DNA of 64,000 nucleotides from positions 11,962,576-12,026,575 of the forward strand of contig NC_092099.1 of assembly GCF_045679555.1 (NCBI RefSeq). The letters run 5' to 3'. Of this stretch, positions 10,713-21,967 are shown piece by piece. The number at the start of each line of letters is the position of its first letter. The stretch's first letter is position 1. The notes below the pieces were generated by a model that saw only the letters and a list, made by a program, of their open reading frames with translations, was not told where the DNA came from and made no database searches. A program made the translations under genes and the position numbers. The DNA comes from Salvelinus alpinus (lineage: Eukaryota > Chordata > Actinopteri > Salmoniformes > Salmonidae).

Positions 10713-12835
10713 CATTTACATTTAAGTCATTTAGCAGACGCTCTTATCCAGAGCGACTTACAAATTGGTGCATTCACCTTATGATATCCAGTGGAACAAC
10801 CACTTTACAATAGTGCATCTAACTCTTTTAAGGGGGGGGGGGGGGTTAGAAGGATTACTTTATCCTATCCTAGGTATTCCTTAAAGAGGTGGGGTTTCAG
10901 GTGTCTCCGGAAGGTGGTGATTGACTCCGCTGACCTGGCGTCGTGAGGGAGTTTGTTCCACCATTGGGGTGCCAGAGCAGCGAACAGTTTTGACTGGGCT
11001 GAGCGGGAACTGTACTTCCTCAGAGGTAGGGAGGCGAGCAGGCCAGAGGTGGATGAACGCAGTGCCCTTGTTTGGGTGTAGGGCCTGATCAGAGCCTGAA
11101 GGTACGGAGGTGCCGTTCCCCTCACAGCTCCGTAGGCAAGCACCATGGTCTTGTAGCGGATGCGAGCTTCAACTGGAAGCCAGTGGAGAGAGCGGAGGAG
11201 CGGGGTGACGTGAGAGAACTTGGGAAAGTTGAACACCAGACGGGCTGCGGCGTTCTGGATGAGTTGTAGGGGTTTAATGGCACAGGCAGGGAGCCCAGCC
11301 AACAGCGAGTTGCAGTAATCCAGACGGGAGATGACAAGTGCCTGGATTAGGACCTGCGCCGCTTCCTGCGTGAGGCAGGGTCGTACTCTGCGAATGTTGT
11401 AGAGCATGAACCTACAGGAACGGGTCACCGCCTTGATGTTAGTTGAGAACGACAGGGTGTTGTCCAGGATCACGCCAAGGTTCTTAGCACTCTGGGAGGA
11501 GGACACAATGGAGTTGTCAACCGTGATGGCGAGATCATGGAACGGGCAGTACTTCCCCGGGAGGAAGAGCAGCTCCGTCTTGCCGAGGTTCAGCTTGAGG
11601 TGGTGATCCGTCATCCACACTGATATGTCTGCCAGACATGCAGAGATGCGATTCACCACCTGGTTATCAGAGGGGGGAAAGGAGAAGATTAATTGTGTGT
11701 CGTCTGCATAGCAATGATAGGAGAGACCATGTGAGGATATGACAGAGCCAAGTGACTTGGTGTATAGCGAGAATAGGAGAGGGCCTAGAACAGAGCCCTG
11801 GGGGACACCAGTGGTGAGAGCACGTGGTGCGGAGACAGATTCTCGCCACGCCACCTGGTAGGAGCGACCTGTCAGGTAGGACGCAATCCAAGCGTGGGCC
11901 GCGCCGGAGATGCCCAACTCGGAGAGGGTGGAGAGGAGGATCTGATGGTTCACAGTATCGAAGGCAGCCGATAGGTCTAGAAGGATGAGAGCAGAGGAGA
12001 GAGAGTTAGCTTTAGCAGTGCGGAGCGCCTCCGTGACACAGAGAAGAGCAGTCTCAGTTGAATGACTAGTCTTGAAACCTGACTGATTTGGATCAAGAAG
12101 GTCATTCTGAGAGAGATAGCAGGAGAGCTGGCCAAGGACGGCACGTTCAAGAGTTTTGGAGAGAAAAGAAAGAAGGGATACTGGTCTGTAGTTGTTGACA
12201 TCGGAGGGATCGAGTGTAGGTTTTTTCAGAAGGGGTGCAACTCTCGCTCTCTTGAAGACGGAAGGGACGTAGCCAGCGGTCAAGGATGAGTTGATGAGCG
12301 AGGTGAGGTAAGGGAGAAGGTCTCCGGAAATGGTCTGGAGAAGAGAGGAGGGGATAGGGTCAAGCGGGCAGGTTGTTGGGCGGCCGGCCGTCACAAGACG
12401 CGAGATTTCATCTGGAGAGAGAGGGGAGAAAGAGGTCAAAGCACAGGGTAGGGCAGTGTGAGCAGAACCAGCGGTGTCGTTTGACTTAGCAAACGAGGAT
12501 CGGATGTCGTCGACCTTCTTTTCAAAATGGTTGACGAAGTCATCAGCAGAGAGGGAGGAGGGGGAGGAGGATTCAGGAGGGAGGAGAAGGTGGCAAAGAG
12601 CTTCCTAGGGTTAGAGGCAGATGCTTGGAATTTAGAGTGGTAGAAATTGGCTTTAGCAGCAGAGACAGAAGAGGAGAATGTAGAGAGGAGGGAGTGAAAG
12701 GATGCCAGGTCCGCAGGGAGGCGAGTTTTCCTCCATTTCCGCTCGGCTGCCCGGAGCCCTGTTCTGTGAGCTCGCAATGAGTCGTCGAGCCACGTCCCCC
12801 CACACAACCTGACACACACACAACTGATTCATCTA
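10713..12835 (-). mobile_element. 5'-truncated LINE (L2-like/RSg-1-like), copy 1
   Basis: A LINE in minus orientation. The 3' end (10713-10860) contains GTCGCTCTGGATAAGAGCG and GTCTGCTAAATGACTT, the tail known to be shared between salmonid RSg-1 LINEs and HpaI-type SINEs, preceded by a run of 14 G (14 C on the minus strand). The reverse transcriptase frame follows at 10865-12439, and a further pol segment sits in another frame at 12440-12819. The 5' part, with the endonuclease, is missing. A nearly identical 3' copy lies inverted at 17551-18432. Confidence 0.9.
10865..12439 (-). pseudogene. LINE reverse transcriptase, 524-codon open frame, N-terminally broken
   Basis: This is the longest non-satellite open frame in the window. 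It holds the RT core in order (residues counted from the frame start): 'NNYRPVSLL' 82-90, 'LLDLSAAFDTV' about 153-163 with the first catalytic Asp, 'GVPQGSVLGPLLF' 211-223, and 'YADD' 244-247, then the thumb and a C-terminal region ending in 'HLFKEYLG'. The frame begins at a TTG, not an ATG. Upstream pol sequence ('KWRKTRL... ASNPRKLFATF') continues in another frame, with the shift in a C/T-rich run near 12545-12565, so the full protein cannot be made. It copies LINE RNA by target-primed reverse transcription in intact relatives. It is a mobile-element gene, not a host gene. Confidence 0.9.
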
Positions 12836-13549
12836 GACTTAACTCTCGCATTGGTATAAATTACACAAGCCTTTCCATGTAAATGTAGGTCTTAAAGAGC
12901 ATTAAAAAAAAGATTGTACCAAAGACATCCCCCTGAAATGCATGTTGCAAGTGAAACAAATCCTTGTTGCAAGTGAAACAAATCCTTGTTGCAAACCACA
13001 TCTTTCTTTTGCTTCTGAAATAAGACCCATACTGGATTCTCTTCTGTTGGCAGATACGTACACATTGCTGACAGTCTCTGTCAAAAGGAATTACTGTCAC
13101 ATTGTCCATGTCATCTGAATATTATAGTGACGTCTTACACTTGAGCGTAAACACCCCTCCCTCCTCTGCAGCTGTATTCAGTTAAACCTGATTGTACAGT
13201 ATTGTCATCAGGGCACGATTGCCATCTCATTTCATGTACGTGACCGACAGGATTATCCCTGTTGGTACATATTCCTTGTGCTCTTCCAAAAGAGGAGCAG
13301 TATGTGTGAGGAGAATGGATGTGTCGTAACCACTGTCACAGTCAACGTGACTGACAGCTTCTTTGGACAGTTTATCAGTCAATAAATTGAGATGTGTCAC
13401 ATGCTGTCAAGTCTGAGGGACTCTCTGAAACCAGGGCAACAACTCAGATTCATGCCTCCAGGGATAACTACAAAATGGTTGCTTTCTACAGGTCTGTCAC
13501 ACACCATAGGCCTGTTGTGTGCTCTTCAATGGTGTGAGATATGAAGTTG
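12836..13549. other. Intergenic; small 22-bp tandem duplication
   Basis: A 22-bp unit containing GTTGCAAGTGAAACAAATCC is repeated twice at about 12944-12988. No gene or RNA was seen in the rest. Confidence 0.5.
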
Positions 13550-13557
13550 ATTTAGAC

Positions 13558-13890
13558 CAGTGGGGTCTTTCAGCGGGGACCCCTTTTTTCCCCCACAGAA
13601 TTTCTGGGGACCCCGTTCGACCCCATCCCACCCAAAATCTAATGACACAACCTTCAATTCATTACATTTTCGTTTCTTATCAAAATGAAAAGAAACCAAT
13701 AAATCTATTTACTCAATGTTTTTTTTTCTTCAAATGATCTTTCTCCAAAAAATGGTATATGGTCCCATACAATAATATGTACTATATTTCCCCCCCCCCC
13801 CCCCCCCAAAAAAAAAAAAGAATATTTATTTTTTATTTTGGCGACCCCACTGCAGTTCCCCCGTCGTGACCCTGACTTTGAATACCACTA
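13558..13890. repeat. hAT-like MITE (333 bp) with 8-bp target duplication
   Basis: The ends CAGTGGGGTCTTTC (left) and GACTTTGAATACCACTA (right) form an imperfect inverted repeat of the CAGTGGT type used by hAT transposons. The flanks ATTTAGAC (13550-13557) and GTTTAGAC (13891-13898) match at 7 of 8 positions, the 8-bp duplication expected for hAT. The inside has GGGGACCCC-type palindromes and a C-run followed by an A-run at about 13791-13819. There is no transposase, so it is non-autonomous. Confidence 0.75.
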
Positions 13891-13898
13891 GTTTAGAC

Positions 13899-14370
13899 TT
13901 TCAATCAATGAAGAACTTGTCACATGTATTTATTTAATTATGCAATTTAAATAATGATGTATGCCAACCGCAAGGAACTATTTTATTTATCTTGATATTT
14001 CAAGCTTGCTTTGTTGTGTTTTTGGGCCACCCGGTGAATTCTGTTCAAGATTCACCAGCTTGTGTGTAATAAAGGACCATGGCCATGGTTGTTGTACAGG
14101 GCAGATTACATGGAAAAGAGACAGGCTAGGATCAGACAGTGGACAGAAGGTCACTGGTGTAGATTAGATGGGGATGCTCAAAGGGGCATGATAAGTAGAG
14201 GCTGCCGACACAACCCGGGTACAGCACCATGAATGGGTAGCAAGAAAGGAGAACCTGGAAAAAATGACACACTTCTTCTAAACTATGGTCATAGAGATCA
14301 TATTATTCACATGAATTGTGATTCTCTAGTAATTATATTTCTTTGTTGATGAATGTACACAATGGGGTGA
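13899..14370. other. Intergenic, nothing recognised
   Basis: No gene or element boundary seen. Confidence 0.4.
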
Positions 14371-14380
14371 AGAGATACAA

Positions 14381-15430
14381 TCAGGTCCAAAATTATTGCC
14401 AACCTTTATATAGAGACAAAAAAAGACTGTATAGAATAAATAATACAAATACTGAGCTATATTCTATCCCCCAAAAATTGGGAAATTATATTATTTTTTA
14501 TACTAACACAATTGCTCAGAGAAAGAGACTTAGTTAAACAAGTAATATTTTTTTCAAAAAATTATTGGACGGCAATAATTTGGACCCCTTTTTCAATACC
14601 TTTTATAATGCCACACCTTGCAAGGATAATAGCATTGAGCCTTTTTCATAAATGTTTTCTGAGATTGGAGAACACACTGGGAGTGATATTAGACCATTCT
14701 TCCATACAGAATCTTTCTAGATCCTTGATCAATCAATCCAATTTATTTATAAAGCCCTTTTAACTTCAGCAGATGTCACAAAGTGCTTATACAGAAACCC
14801 AGCATAAAATCCCAAACAGCCAGCAATGCAGATGTAGAAACAAAAACCTAGGATATCCTTTGTCTGCGCTAATGGACTGCCCTCTTCAATTAAAACCACA
14901 GATTTTCAATGCCGTTAAAGTCCAGAGACTGAGATGACCCAGTGCAAAATGTTGATTTTGTAGTCAATTAACCCTTTCATTGTGGATTTTGATGTGTGCT
15001 TGGGGTTATTGTCTTGCTGGAAGATCCACTTGCGGCCAAGTTGCAGCAACCAGGTTTTTGGTTCAAATGTCCTGGTACTGGGTAAAGTTCATGATGCCGT
15101 TGACCTTAACAAGGGCCCCAGGACCAGTGGAAGCAAAATACCCCCATAACATCAAAGATTCACCACCATATTTTACAGTAGGTATGGGGTTCTTTTCTAC
15201 ATATGCATCTTCTTTTTTTTTTGATTTAAAACCCACCACTGGTTTCCGTGGCCAAAGAGCTCTATTTTCATGTCATCCAGCAAATGTAAATGCCTGGAGT
15301 TTGTTAAACGGCTTTGATAATGGATTGGAACTGATGCTATGGTCAGACTGCATGAAAATAGAGCTCTTTGGCCATACACACAAGTGTAAGGTTTTGCGTC
15401 GAGAAAAAGCCAGGGAAATGACTATTTGCA
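14381..15430 (-). mobile_element. Tc1-like transposon remnant (family B)
   Basis: The left end CAGGTCCAAAATTATTGCC starts at about 14382. The minus strand from roughly 15400 to 14600 matches the Tc1 transposase layout ('KIELFG' near 15270, the 'GPGALVKVNGIMNFTQYQ'-like block near 15060-15120), but with many frameshifts and missing pieces. The transposase 5' portion and right inverted repeat are not found. A different repeat is inserted at 14729-14850. The same terminal sequence occurs at 38202 and, as the opposite end, at 44075-44185. Confidence 0.8.
14729..14850 (+). repeat. Interspersed repeat fragment nested in Tc1 remnant
   Basis: It is homologous to the repeat at 51767-52122: it shares CAAATGTATTTAT-like starts, CAGAAACCCAGC and CAAACAGC(C/A)AGCAATGCA. 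It interrupts family B Tc1 sequence, which resumes directly after at GATATCCTTTGTCTGCGCT. It is therefore younger than the Tc1 insertion. Class not known to me. Confidence 0.7.
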
Positions 15431-17550
15431 TATGCAAATGATCCCGAGGGATTTATACTTATCTTTTTGACTGTCCCGTTATGCTTTGTTTCATTCTTCT
15501 CAAATTATAGATTTTTTTTCTTCAGAGATTGTGTTTCTTTTTTTTTGTTCAAGCTGGGCTGAAGGTGTTCAGGTATGCTTTCATTCTATTGTGACCGCCG
15601 TTTACCTGTAGATTGCTCAGAAGAGGTTTCTGAAGGTATGTATACAATTATAGCTCTAAAATAGTCTTGCGTGTCATGTGCCTGGGCTGTTTCAGATAAG
15701 AGGAGTCATTGAACATCCCTGTTTTTCTTTCAAAACACAGTCATAATAGCTGAAATAGCTTTACGAAACAAAAATATTGGTATGTTTCACCTATGGGTGG
15801 GACAAATGACTTTGGAGAATTGATTGTCACGTTTTTGGCTTTGATCAACAATCATAATAGCTTTTGAGAAATCAAAACATTTCAAACTCTGATGTCAATG
15901 TTGTGCTTTAGCAAACCCAGACCATTTAATGGCTCATTATGGATTCCACCATAATTGGTTATAATGGGGTAAAGCTCTCTTGTATTGCTAAACAAATGGC
16001 ATGAAAATGTTTTGCCACACCTCAAAATGTATTCAGTCTTCTCATAATGTTCTCTGGGGATTACTGGGCATGTGCATTACTCTTACTCATTCTGTCGGCA
16101 CACAGCCATGTTTTAGTCTACGACCTTTTGAATTTTATCCATTGGGGGGGGATTCAGACCCGAGAACGTATCCCTTTTTATGCACTTTTCTCTCTACGCA
16201 TATTTTGACTTTGAACTTAAGCATGGGGAAACGCATGGGCCAGCCAGCTATACGTTTGTGTGGAGATCTCAGAAACGGAGGCGTGGTAGAGGTGTGTCTA
16301 CGGATAGTGTATTATGACCTTGGTCTAATTCCCTAATAATACTGCCACCTTTACACGCGAGGAAACCACAAAGCGCTGGGCATGTCTGTAGCAAGTAGAA
16401 CACCTCTTGTGATTTCCTCCTATAAAAATTACCATTACCCATGCACTTTAATTTATAATTTATTAAGAGCTATTAAAGTTAAATGATTAGGTCTAATCAG
16501 TTTGGAGAAGTGGATGATAAATACAAGTACTGAGAAAGCATAGCGATTGCTTTAGATCATTTTTCCTTGTGATCGCTGGAGATGAATGTGAAACCAGTCA
16601 TATGGAAACAATCTGAAAATTATATTAACATGACAGGTATTTCAGCCTCTTTTCCACAGTGAAGTAGGCTAAAATAGCTGTGCCGTTATTCAGAATTATA
16701 ATTGTATGGCCTCATAATTTGCAAGGATAGAATTTGGAGACAAGCTAAATGTGCTACTGTAGCCTATATGGAAAGCCTTAAACAATGACAGTAGAGCAGA
16801 ACCGACCCAGTTGTTTTGTGCACTCTAGAATGTTTTTATTATGCCCCGAACTTTCTCTTTTTATATATATATATAAAAAAAGTATCATGTTTAATATTGG
16901 CCACTATCAGTAGCCACCCTGAGTAATACTCACACACATTTCACTTTAGTGTTAGTTTCCTTCAATTTGTAGCTTATATTTCATTCCATTACATCATTAG
17001 TTTCATTCCTCTGTCACGTCTGTATAGCGGTTGCTGGGGATCGCTAGCAATAGAGGATCAAATTACAAGTCGTACGATAATTTGGGACCACCTTGCCAAT
17101 TTTATAACTGTGTAGATATCCATAGGACAAGGTAACTCTGATCAATATTGGCTAAATATAAGCGAAGATAAAAAAAAAAATTGTAGAGTAGATTTATGAA
17201 AATATGTTGACAAACGTTACCTTATCCTAGTGAGATTTATACGGGTATCAAAACGTCGAGGCGGTTTAAGCCTGCACGAAACACAGACCTTATTTGAAGT
17301 AGATCAAGACATTCTCTATGGAAGACATGAACGGTAAAATAATGAAGGAACCCCTTTCAAGTTCAGCCACAAGTTATTACAGGAATTATAACGCGTCGAC
17401 TTTTTCTCTCTAAACCATATACCTTTGACTAATCCGGAAACTATCACCTCAAACAAAACGATTTTTCCGTTCCGTATTTTATCTAACGGGTGGCATCCAT
17501 GAGTCTAAATATTCCTGTTACATTGCACAACCTTCAATGTTATGTCATAA
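15431..17550. other. Intergenic; only low-complexity sequence recognised
   Basis: A short (TA)n run lies at about 16861-16875. The remainder shows no supported gene, RNA or element. One open frame at 16001-16336 has no recognisable domain and I do not call it. Confidence 0.4.
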
Positions 17551-18432
17551 CTGAACCTCGGCAAGACGGAGCTGCTCTTCCTCCCGGGGAAGGACTGCCC
17601 GTTCCATGATCTCGCCATCACGGTTGACAACTCCATTGTGTCCTCCTCCCAGAGTGCTAAGAACCTTGGCGTGATCCTGGACAACACCCTGTCGTTCTCA
17701 ACTAACATCAAGGCGGTGACCCGTTCCTGTAGGTTCATGCTCTACAACATTCGCAGAGTACGACCCTGCCTCACGCAGGAAGCGGCGCAGGTCCTAATCC
17801 AGGCACTTGTCATCTCCCGTCTGGATTACTGCAACTCGCTGTTGGCTGGGCTCCCTGCCTGTGCCATTAAACCCCTACAACTCATCCAGAACGCCGCAGC
17901 CCGTCTGGTGTTCAACTTTCCCAAGTTCTCTCACGTCACCCCGCTCCTCCGCTCTCTCCACTGGCTTCCAGTTGAAGCTCGCATCCGCTACAAAACCATG
18001 GTGCTTGCCTACGGAGCTGTGAGGGGAACGGCACCTCCGTACCTTCAGGCTCTGATCAGGCCCTACACCCAAACAAGGGCACTGCGTTCATCCACCTCTG
18101 GCCTGCTCGCCTCCCTACCTCTGAGGAAGTACAGTTCCCGCTCAGCCCAGTCAAAACTGTTCGCTGCTCTGGCACCCCAATGGTGGAACAAACTCCCTCA
18201 CGACGCCAGGTCAGCGGAGTCAATCACCACCTTCCGGAGACACCTGAAACCTCACCTCTTTAAGGAATACCTAGGATAGGATAAAGTAATCCTTCTAACC
18301 CCCCCCCCCCCCTTAAAAGAGTTAGATGCACTATTGTAAAGTGGTTGTTCCACTGGATATCATAAGGTGAATGCACCAATTTGTAAGTCGCTCTGGATAA
18401 GAGCGTCTGCTAAATGACTTAAATGTAAATGT
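17551..18432 (+). mobile_element. 5'-truncated LINE (L2-like/RSg-1-like), copy 2, inverted relative to copy 1
   Basis: Homology to copy 1 begins at 17551 (CTGAACCTCGGCAAGACGG) inside the RT gene and continues through the stop, a run of 14 C and the RSg-1/HpaI tail to 18432. The open frame 17638-18279 encodes 213 residues identical to the C-terminus of copy 1, apart from the artificial first residue. I saw two substitutions against copy 1: TAC versus GAC near 17590, and AAG versus AAA near 17993. The abrupt 5' end is typical of incomplete target-primed reverse transcription. Confidence 0.92.
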
Positions 18433-18740
18433 AATAATTCTGGCAAATTAGTTCGCAAAGAGCCAGGCGGCCCAAACTGTTGCAAATACCCTGACTGTGT
18501 GCAATGAACGCAAGAGAAATGACACAATTTCACCTGGTTAATATTGCCTGCTAACCTGGATTTCTTTTAGCTAAATATGCAGGTTTAAAAATATATACTT
18601 GTGTATTGATTTTAAGAAAGGCATTGATGTTTATGGTTAAGTACACATGGGAGCAATGACAGTCATTGATTGATTGTTTTTTATAAGATAAGTTTAATGC
18701 TAGCTAGCAATTTACCTTAGCTTACTGCATTCGCGTAACA

Positions 18741-18955
18741 GGCAGGCTCCTCGTGGAGTGCAATGTAATCAGGTGTTAGAGCATTGGACTAGTTAACTGT
18801 AAGGTTGCAAGATTGGATCCCCCGAGCTGACAAGGTAAAAAATCTGTTGTTCTGCCCTTGAACGAGGCAGAATGTTCCTAGGCCGTCATTGAAAATAAGA
18901 ATGTGTTCTTAACTGACTTGCCTAGTTAAATAAAGATTAAATAAAGGTCTAAAAA
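18741..18955 (+). repeat. tRNA-derived salmonid SINE
   Basis: The tRNA-like head has an A-box-like TTAGAGCATTGGACTAG near 18776 and a B-box-like segment near 18805-18825. It is followed by the body GGCCGTCATTGAAAATAAG and the tail CTTGCCTAGTTAAATAAAG ending in A-rich sequence. The tail also occurs at 36645-36692, 38649-38716 and 51083-51140. Confidence 0.75.
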
Positions 18956-19354
18956 AAATAATTTGAAAAAATCAGCAAATCGGCGCCCAAAATACCGATT
19001 TCCGATTGTTATGAAAACTTGAAATTGGCCCGGATTAATCGATCGACCTCTAGCTTGAACATTTGAATATCGCAACTTTCAGTATGAATCAAACCACTGT
19101 ATTTTTGATTCACAAATATATTTTGTGTGTAAAGGCTCTCCGAACCAGTCTTTTCATGATTCATAAATATTTTCCTAACCTACAAGATCAGAGTATTTTT
19201 AAATTTACCAATTTGGTGCAGAGAAGGAAATTAATGTGTGTATTTAGATGGCTTTCAGAACAGGTTCTCTCTATATTTTAGTGAGTCTGAGAAATTTCAA
19301 ATTAAATGTACCCCGTATTTAAAGGGATGGCTTTAGATAAATGTACTGATAACC
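18956..19354. other. Repeat-like junction and unrecognised sequence
   Basis: The stretch at 18956-19055 (CGGCGCCCAAAATACCGATT, CCGATTGTTATGAAAACTTG) looks like the divergent 'cggattaatcgatcgacctctag' repeat often seen beside this SINE in salmonids. The rest is unassigned. Confidence 0.4.
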
Positions 19355-20250
19355 AAGTGTTGTAACCAAAATTATTTCCAATCGCTTCGTTCTGAACAGA
19401 ACCACTATTTTTTTTTTCCATTCCACTGTTCTGACGAGCAAAAGAAAGTTCTGAACCGGTTCAAACCCAGAAGAAGTACTGGTTTATATGGTTCCTTTCT
19501 GTTCCGTTTTTAACCTGTGAATTCAACAGTTTAAAAAAAAACATTTAGCTCATTAAATTACTTCACCAATCAGTGCTGATAGAGCAGGCAAGCTAGTTGT
19601 TTACATACGCGATAGACAGACAAGTGTAGCCTATGGCTCAAGATGCGACTGAAATTTTGCGGGTGAGGAGAGAGCAAGAGAAGATTGAGGAGGAGGCTTG
19701 AAATGCTGGGCATCTTGTTATGACATGCATTAGGCCTATCTGAATTAGGCCCACAGAATTATACATAGGAGGGTCGGCGTCTATGAAGGAACTTTGAATG
19801 TCCTTTGAGCTAGCTAGCTAACAAGCTTGAGTGTGCAGAGCGGCACCAGAATTAAAAACATGTCTTACATTTTTGTAGTTAATAGATCCAACGTGAAACA
19901 TGATAACTAGGTCTATAGTATCCTTAACTATCATTGAAAAAGTAAATCCATTATTCTCTAGCTAATTAAAAATCCCTCTCCCTATCTTCTGAACCATGCT
20001 TGTAGCGGCCTGGTGTGTAACGTCAGTACAGTAGCCTATGCTTTGAAGGAGCAGGTAGCCAAAACGCACCCACTGCCAAAGATTTCCTCTTGCAGGCAGA
20101 CACTGGAATACGTTTCTAAGTGACAGAGTGAGGGTTTGAATAGGCGCTTTGTTGCGGGGTTTTTTCTGGGACTAGAAAAAAATGTCTGGAACACATGCTT
20201 TTAAAATAAGGGTTCTGTTCCAGAACAGTATGGATCACTTTCTTTCCACG
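19355..20250. repeat. Probable interspersed repeat, about 0.9 kb, class unknown
   Basis: The left part has TTCGTTCTGAACAGAACC and the right part GGGTTCTGTTCCAGAACAG: short inverted GTTCTG/CAGAAC motifs near both ends, with an AT-rich middle and no transposase-like frame. I recall similar sequence as repetitive in salmonids, but the boundaries are not defined here. Confidence 0.4.
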
Positions 20251-21228
20251 TTCCTTGAATGAAAACTCCATGAGACAATCTGTTGGCCAGCAAGTGGGAG
20301 GGTTTTCAGTAGTTGAATTAAATATATTCACTGCCAAGAGAGCCACACCTTGAAAGTAATTTACACACAAGCATAAGGTAAGTCTGAATACCAACCACTG
20401 ATAAGTGCTTAAATCAAAACGCTTAAAAAAGGCATACATGTCCTAAGTCTGAATCGGCCACTTAGCGCACATTATGATGGTCTACCAAGAGAGAGTGGAG
20501 TTTGTCTACCAAAGTTAATATGCAGCAAGTGGGTTATTTCTCTACAGTGAGTATAATCGGTGCATCTTGACAGAACGTTGTGGGAATGGATTATGTGGTG
20601 ATATCTACTCATCAGTTTTGAATTAAAAAGTGTCTGTTTTCAATTCAGTGTTATAAGTCCGTTTGAAATATGAACTGCTTTGATGAAACAGTCGGTAATA
20701 ACTTTATAATATGGACAATCTTCCCCATCCATAGGAAAGCCCAAACAGACTAAATCAATAACCATATTGACTTCCACTGCCAAATGTGTCCCATGTTTAT
20801 GCAGTTCCTACTGCTCCCAGAACATTGTGTTCAGCACATGAATGAACAGTCAATTAAGTATCAAATTGTCCATTTGTTCCTGTGCAATGACCTGATTGTC
20901 AATCAAACAATATCAATCTGTATACGCTGGCATATGGAGCAGATGGCTCACAACAACACCGTTATTTAGACAAATGGACCCTGCCAGCTACTACACTGAC
21001 ATGAACGAACCCTTTTATATCCCTTTCTAGGAAGTACATACAGTATGTATAATGCTTTATAGAAAGTGTTAACAAATATTTTTCAAATAATGACAATAAA
21101 AATTATTCAAAGATGCACATTTAGATGTGTAAACCATTCCTGGAAAATATCCTTATTTTGGGAGAGGTTGAGATCCGGTGCTGAATGGGACTCTTCTCCC
21201 AGATGGAGTGTGCCTTGAAGAACCCAGG
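20251..21228. other. Intergenic, repeat-poor
   Basis: No recognised gene, RNA or transposon. Confidence 0.4.
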
Positions 21229-21316
21229 ATGCATCCCAAATGGCACCCTTTTCTCTTTAGGGCTCTCGTAAAAGGTTGTGCACTATAAAGGGAATAGTGT
21301 GCCATTTTGGACACAG
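21229..21316. repeat. Palindromic MITE ('caaatggcacc' family)
   Basis: The left arm GCATCCCAAATGGCACCC is matched by the diverged right arm GTGCCATTTTGGACACA, with TAGGGCTCTCGTAAAAG in the centre. Related copies lie at 24150-24245, 24877-25205 (interrupted), 29361-29470 and 46012-46280 (interrupted). Confidence 0.75.
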
Positions 21317-21789
21317 AACCACTGTAAATTGGGGCTGGATCAGCAGGTTCATTGCCCCTTACTGGGTCCTAAATGCAGCTGAGAGACCACTCACCACAGT
21401 GCGCAATGAGCGTGGCCTTTGACCATCTGTTACACAAGCAAAACCATTAGCTAAATCTGTCATAGTAACATCTGAAATGATCCATCTCACAGGCAAGGAG
21501 CCATAACCACAGGTTTTAAAACAGGAAACAATATTTATTCTCTTAGTTCATTGGCTGTTCAAAAAGTGAAGTGCTCATGAGTGATTTGCACCATGAGATT
21601 GCAATTATGAATCAAGATTGACAAGTATTTTCATTATTACTACCGTACGGATGTTCATTTGGGGCTAGATGCACAGGGTTAATAAGCATTGAGTTGTGAA
21701 TGTGATAAGAAAGTTAATCTTGTGTTTTATGTTCTCATATTTTTACTTTGAATTTAGAGGTTATTTGAGGGGAATTTATCCTCTGATTC

Positions 21790-21967
21790 ACAGGAAGTTG
21801 GTGGCATCTTAATTGGGGAGGACGGGCTCATGGTAGTGGCTGGAGCTGAATGAGTGGAATTGTATCAAATACATCAAACACATGGTTTCCATGTGTTTGA
21901 TGCCATTTCATTCGCTCCGTTTCAGCCATTATTATGGGCTGTCCTCCCCTCACCAGCCTCCTGTGCT
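21790..21967. repeat. Palindromic MITE, about 175 bp (family P)
   Basis: The left arm has GGGGAGGACGGGCTCATGG and the right arm GGGCTGTCCTCCCCTC. The centre is an inverted CATCAAACACATGG / CCATGTGTTTGATG pair. Related copies lie at 30905-31078 and, partially, at 57525-57600. Confidence 0.8.

Noticed and set aside
10865-12439. A host gene with a 524-codon single exon
   Set aside because: It carries LINE reverse transcriptase motifs (SAAFD, PQGSVLGP, YADD), is followed by a retroposon tail, has no ATG and has a second copy at 17551.
14980-15441. A 153-codon coding region
   Set aside because: It runs antisense to a decayed Tc1 transposase on the minus strand. No domain is recognised in the plus frame.
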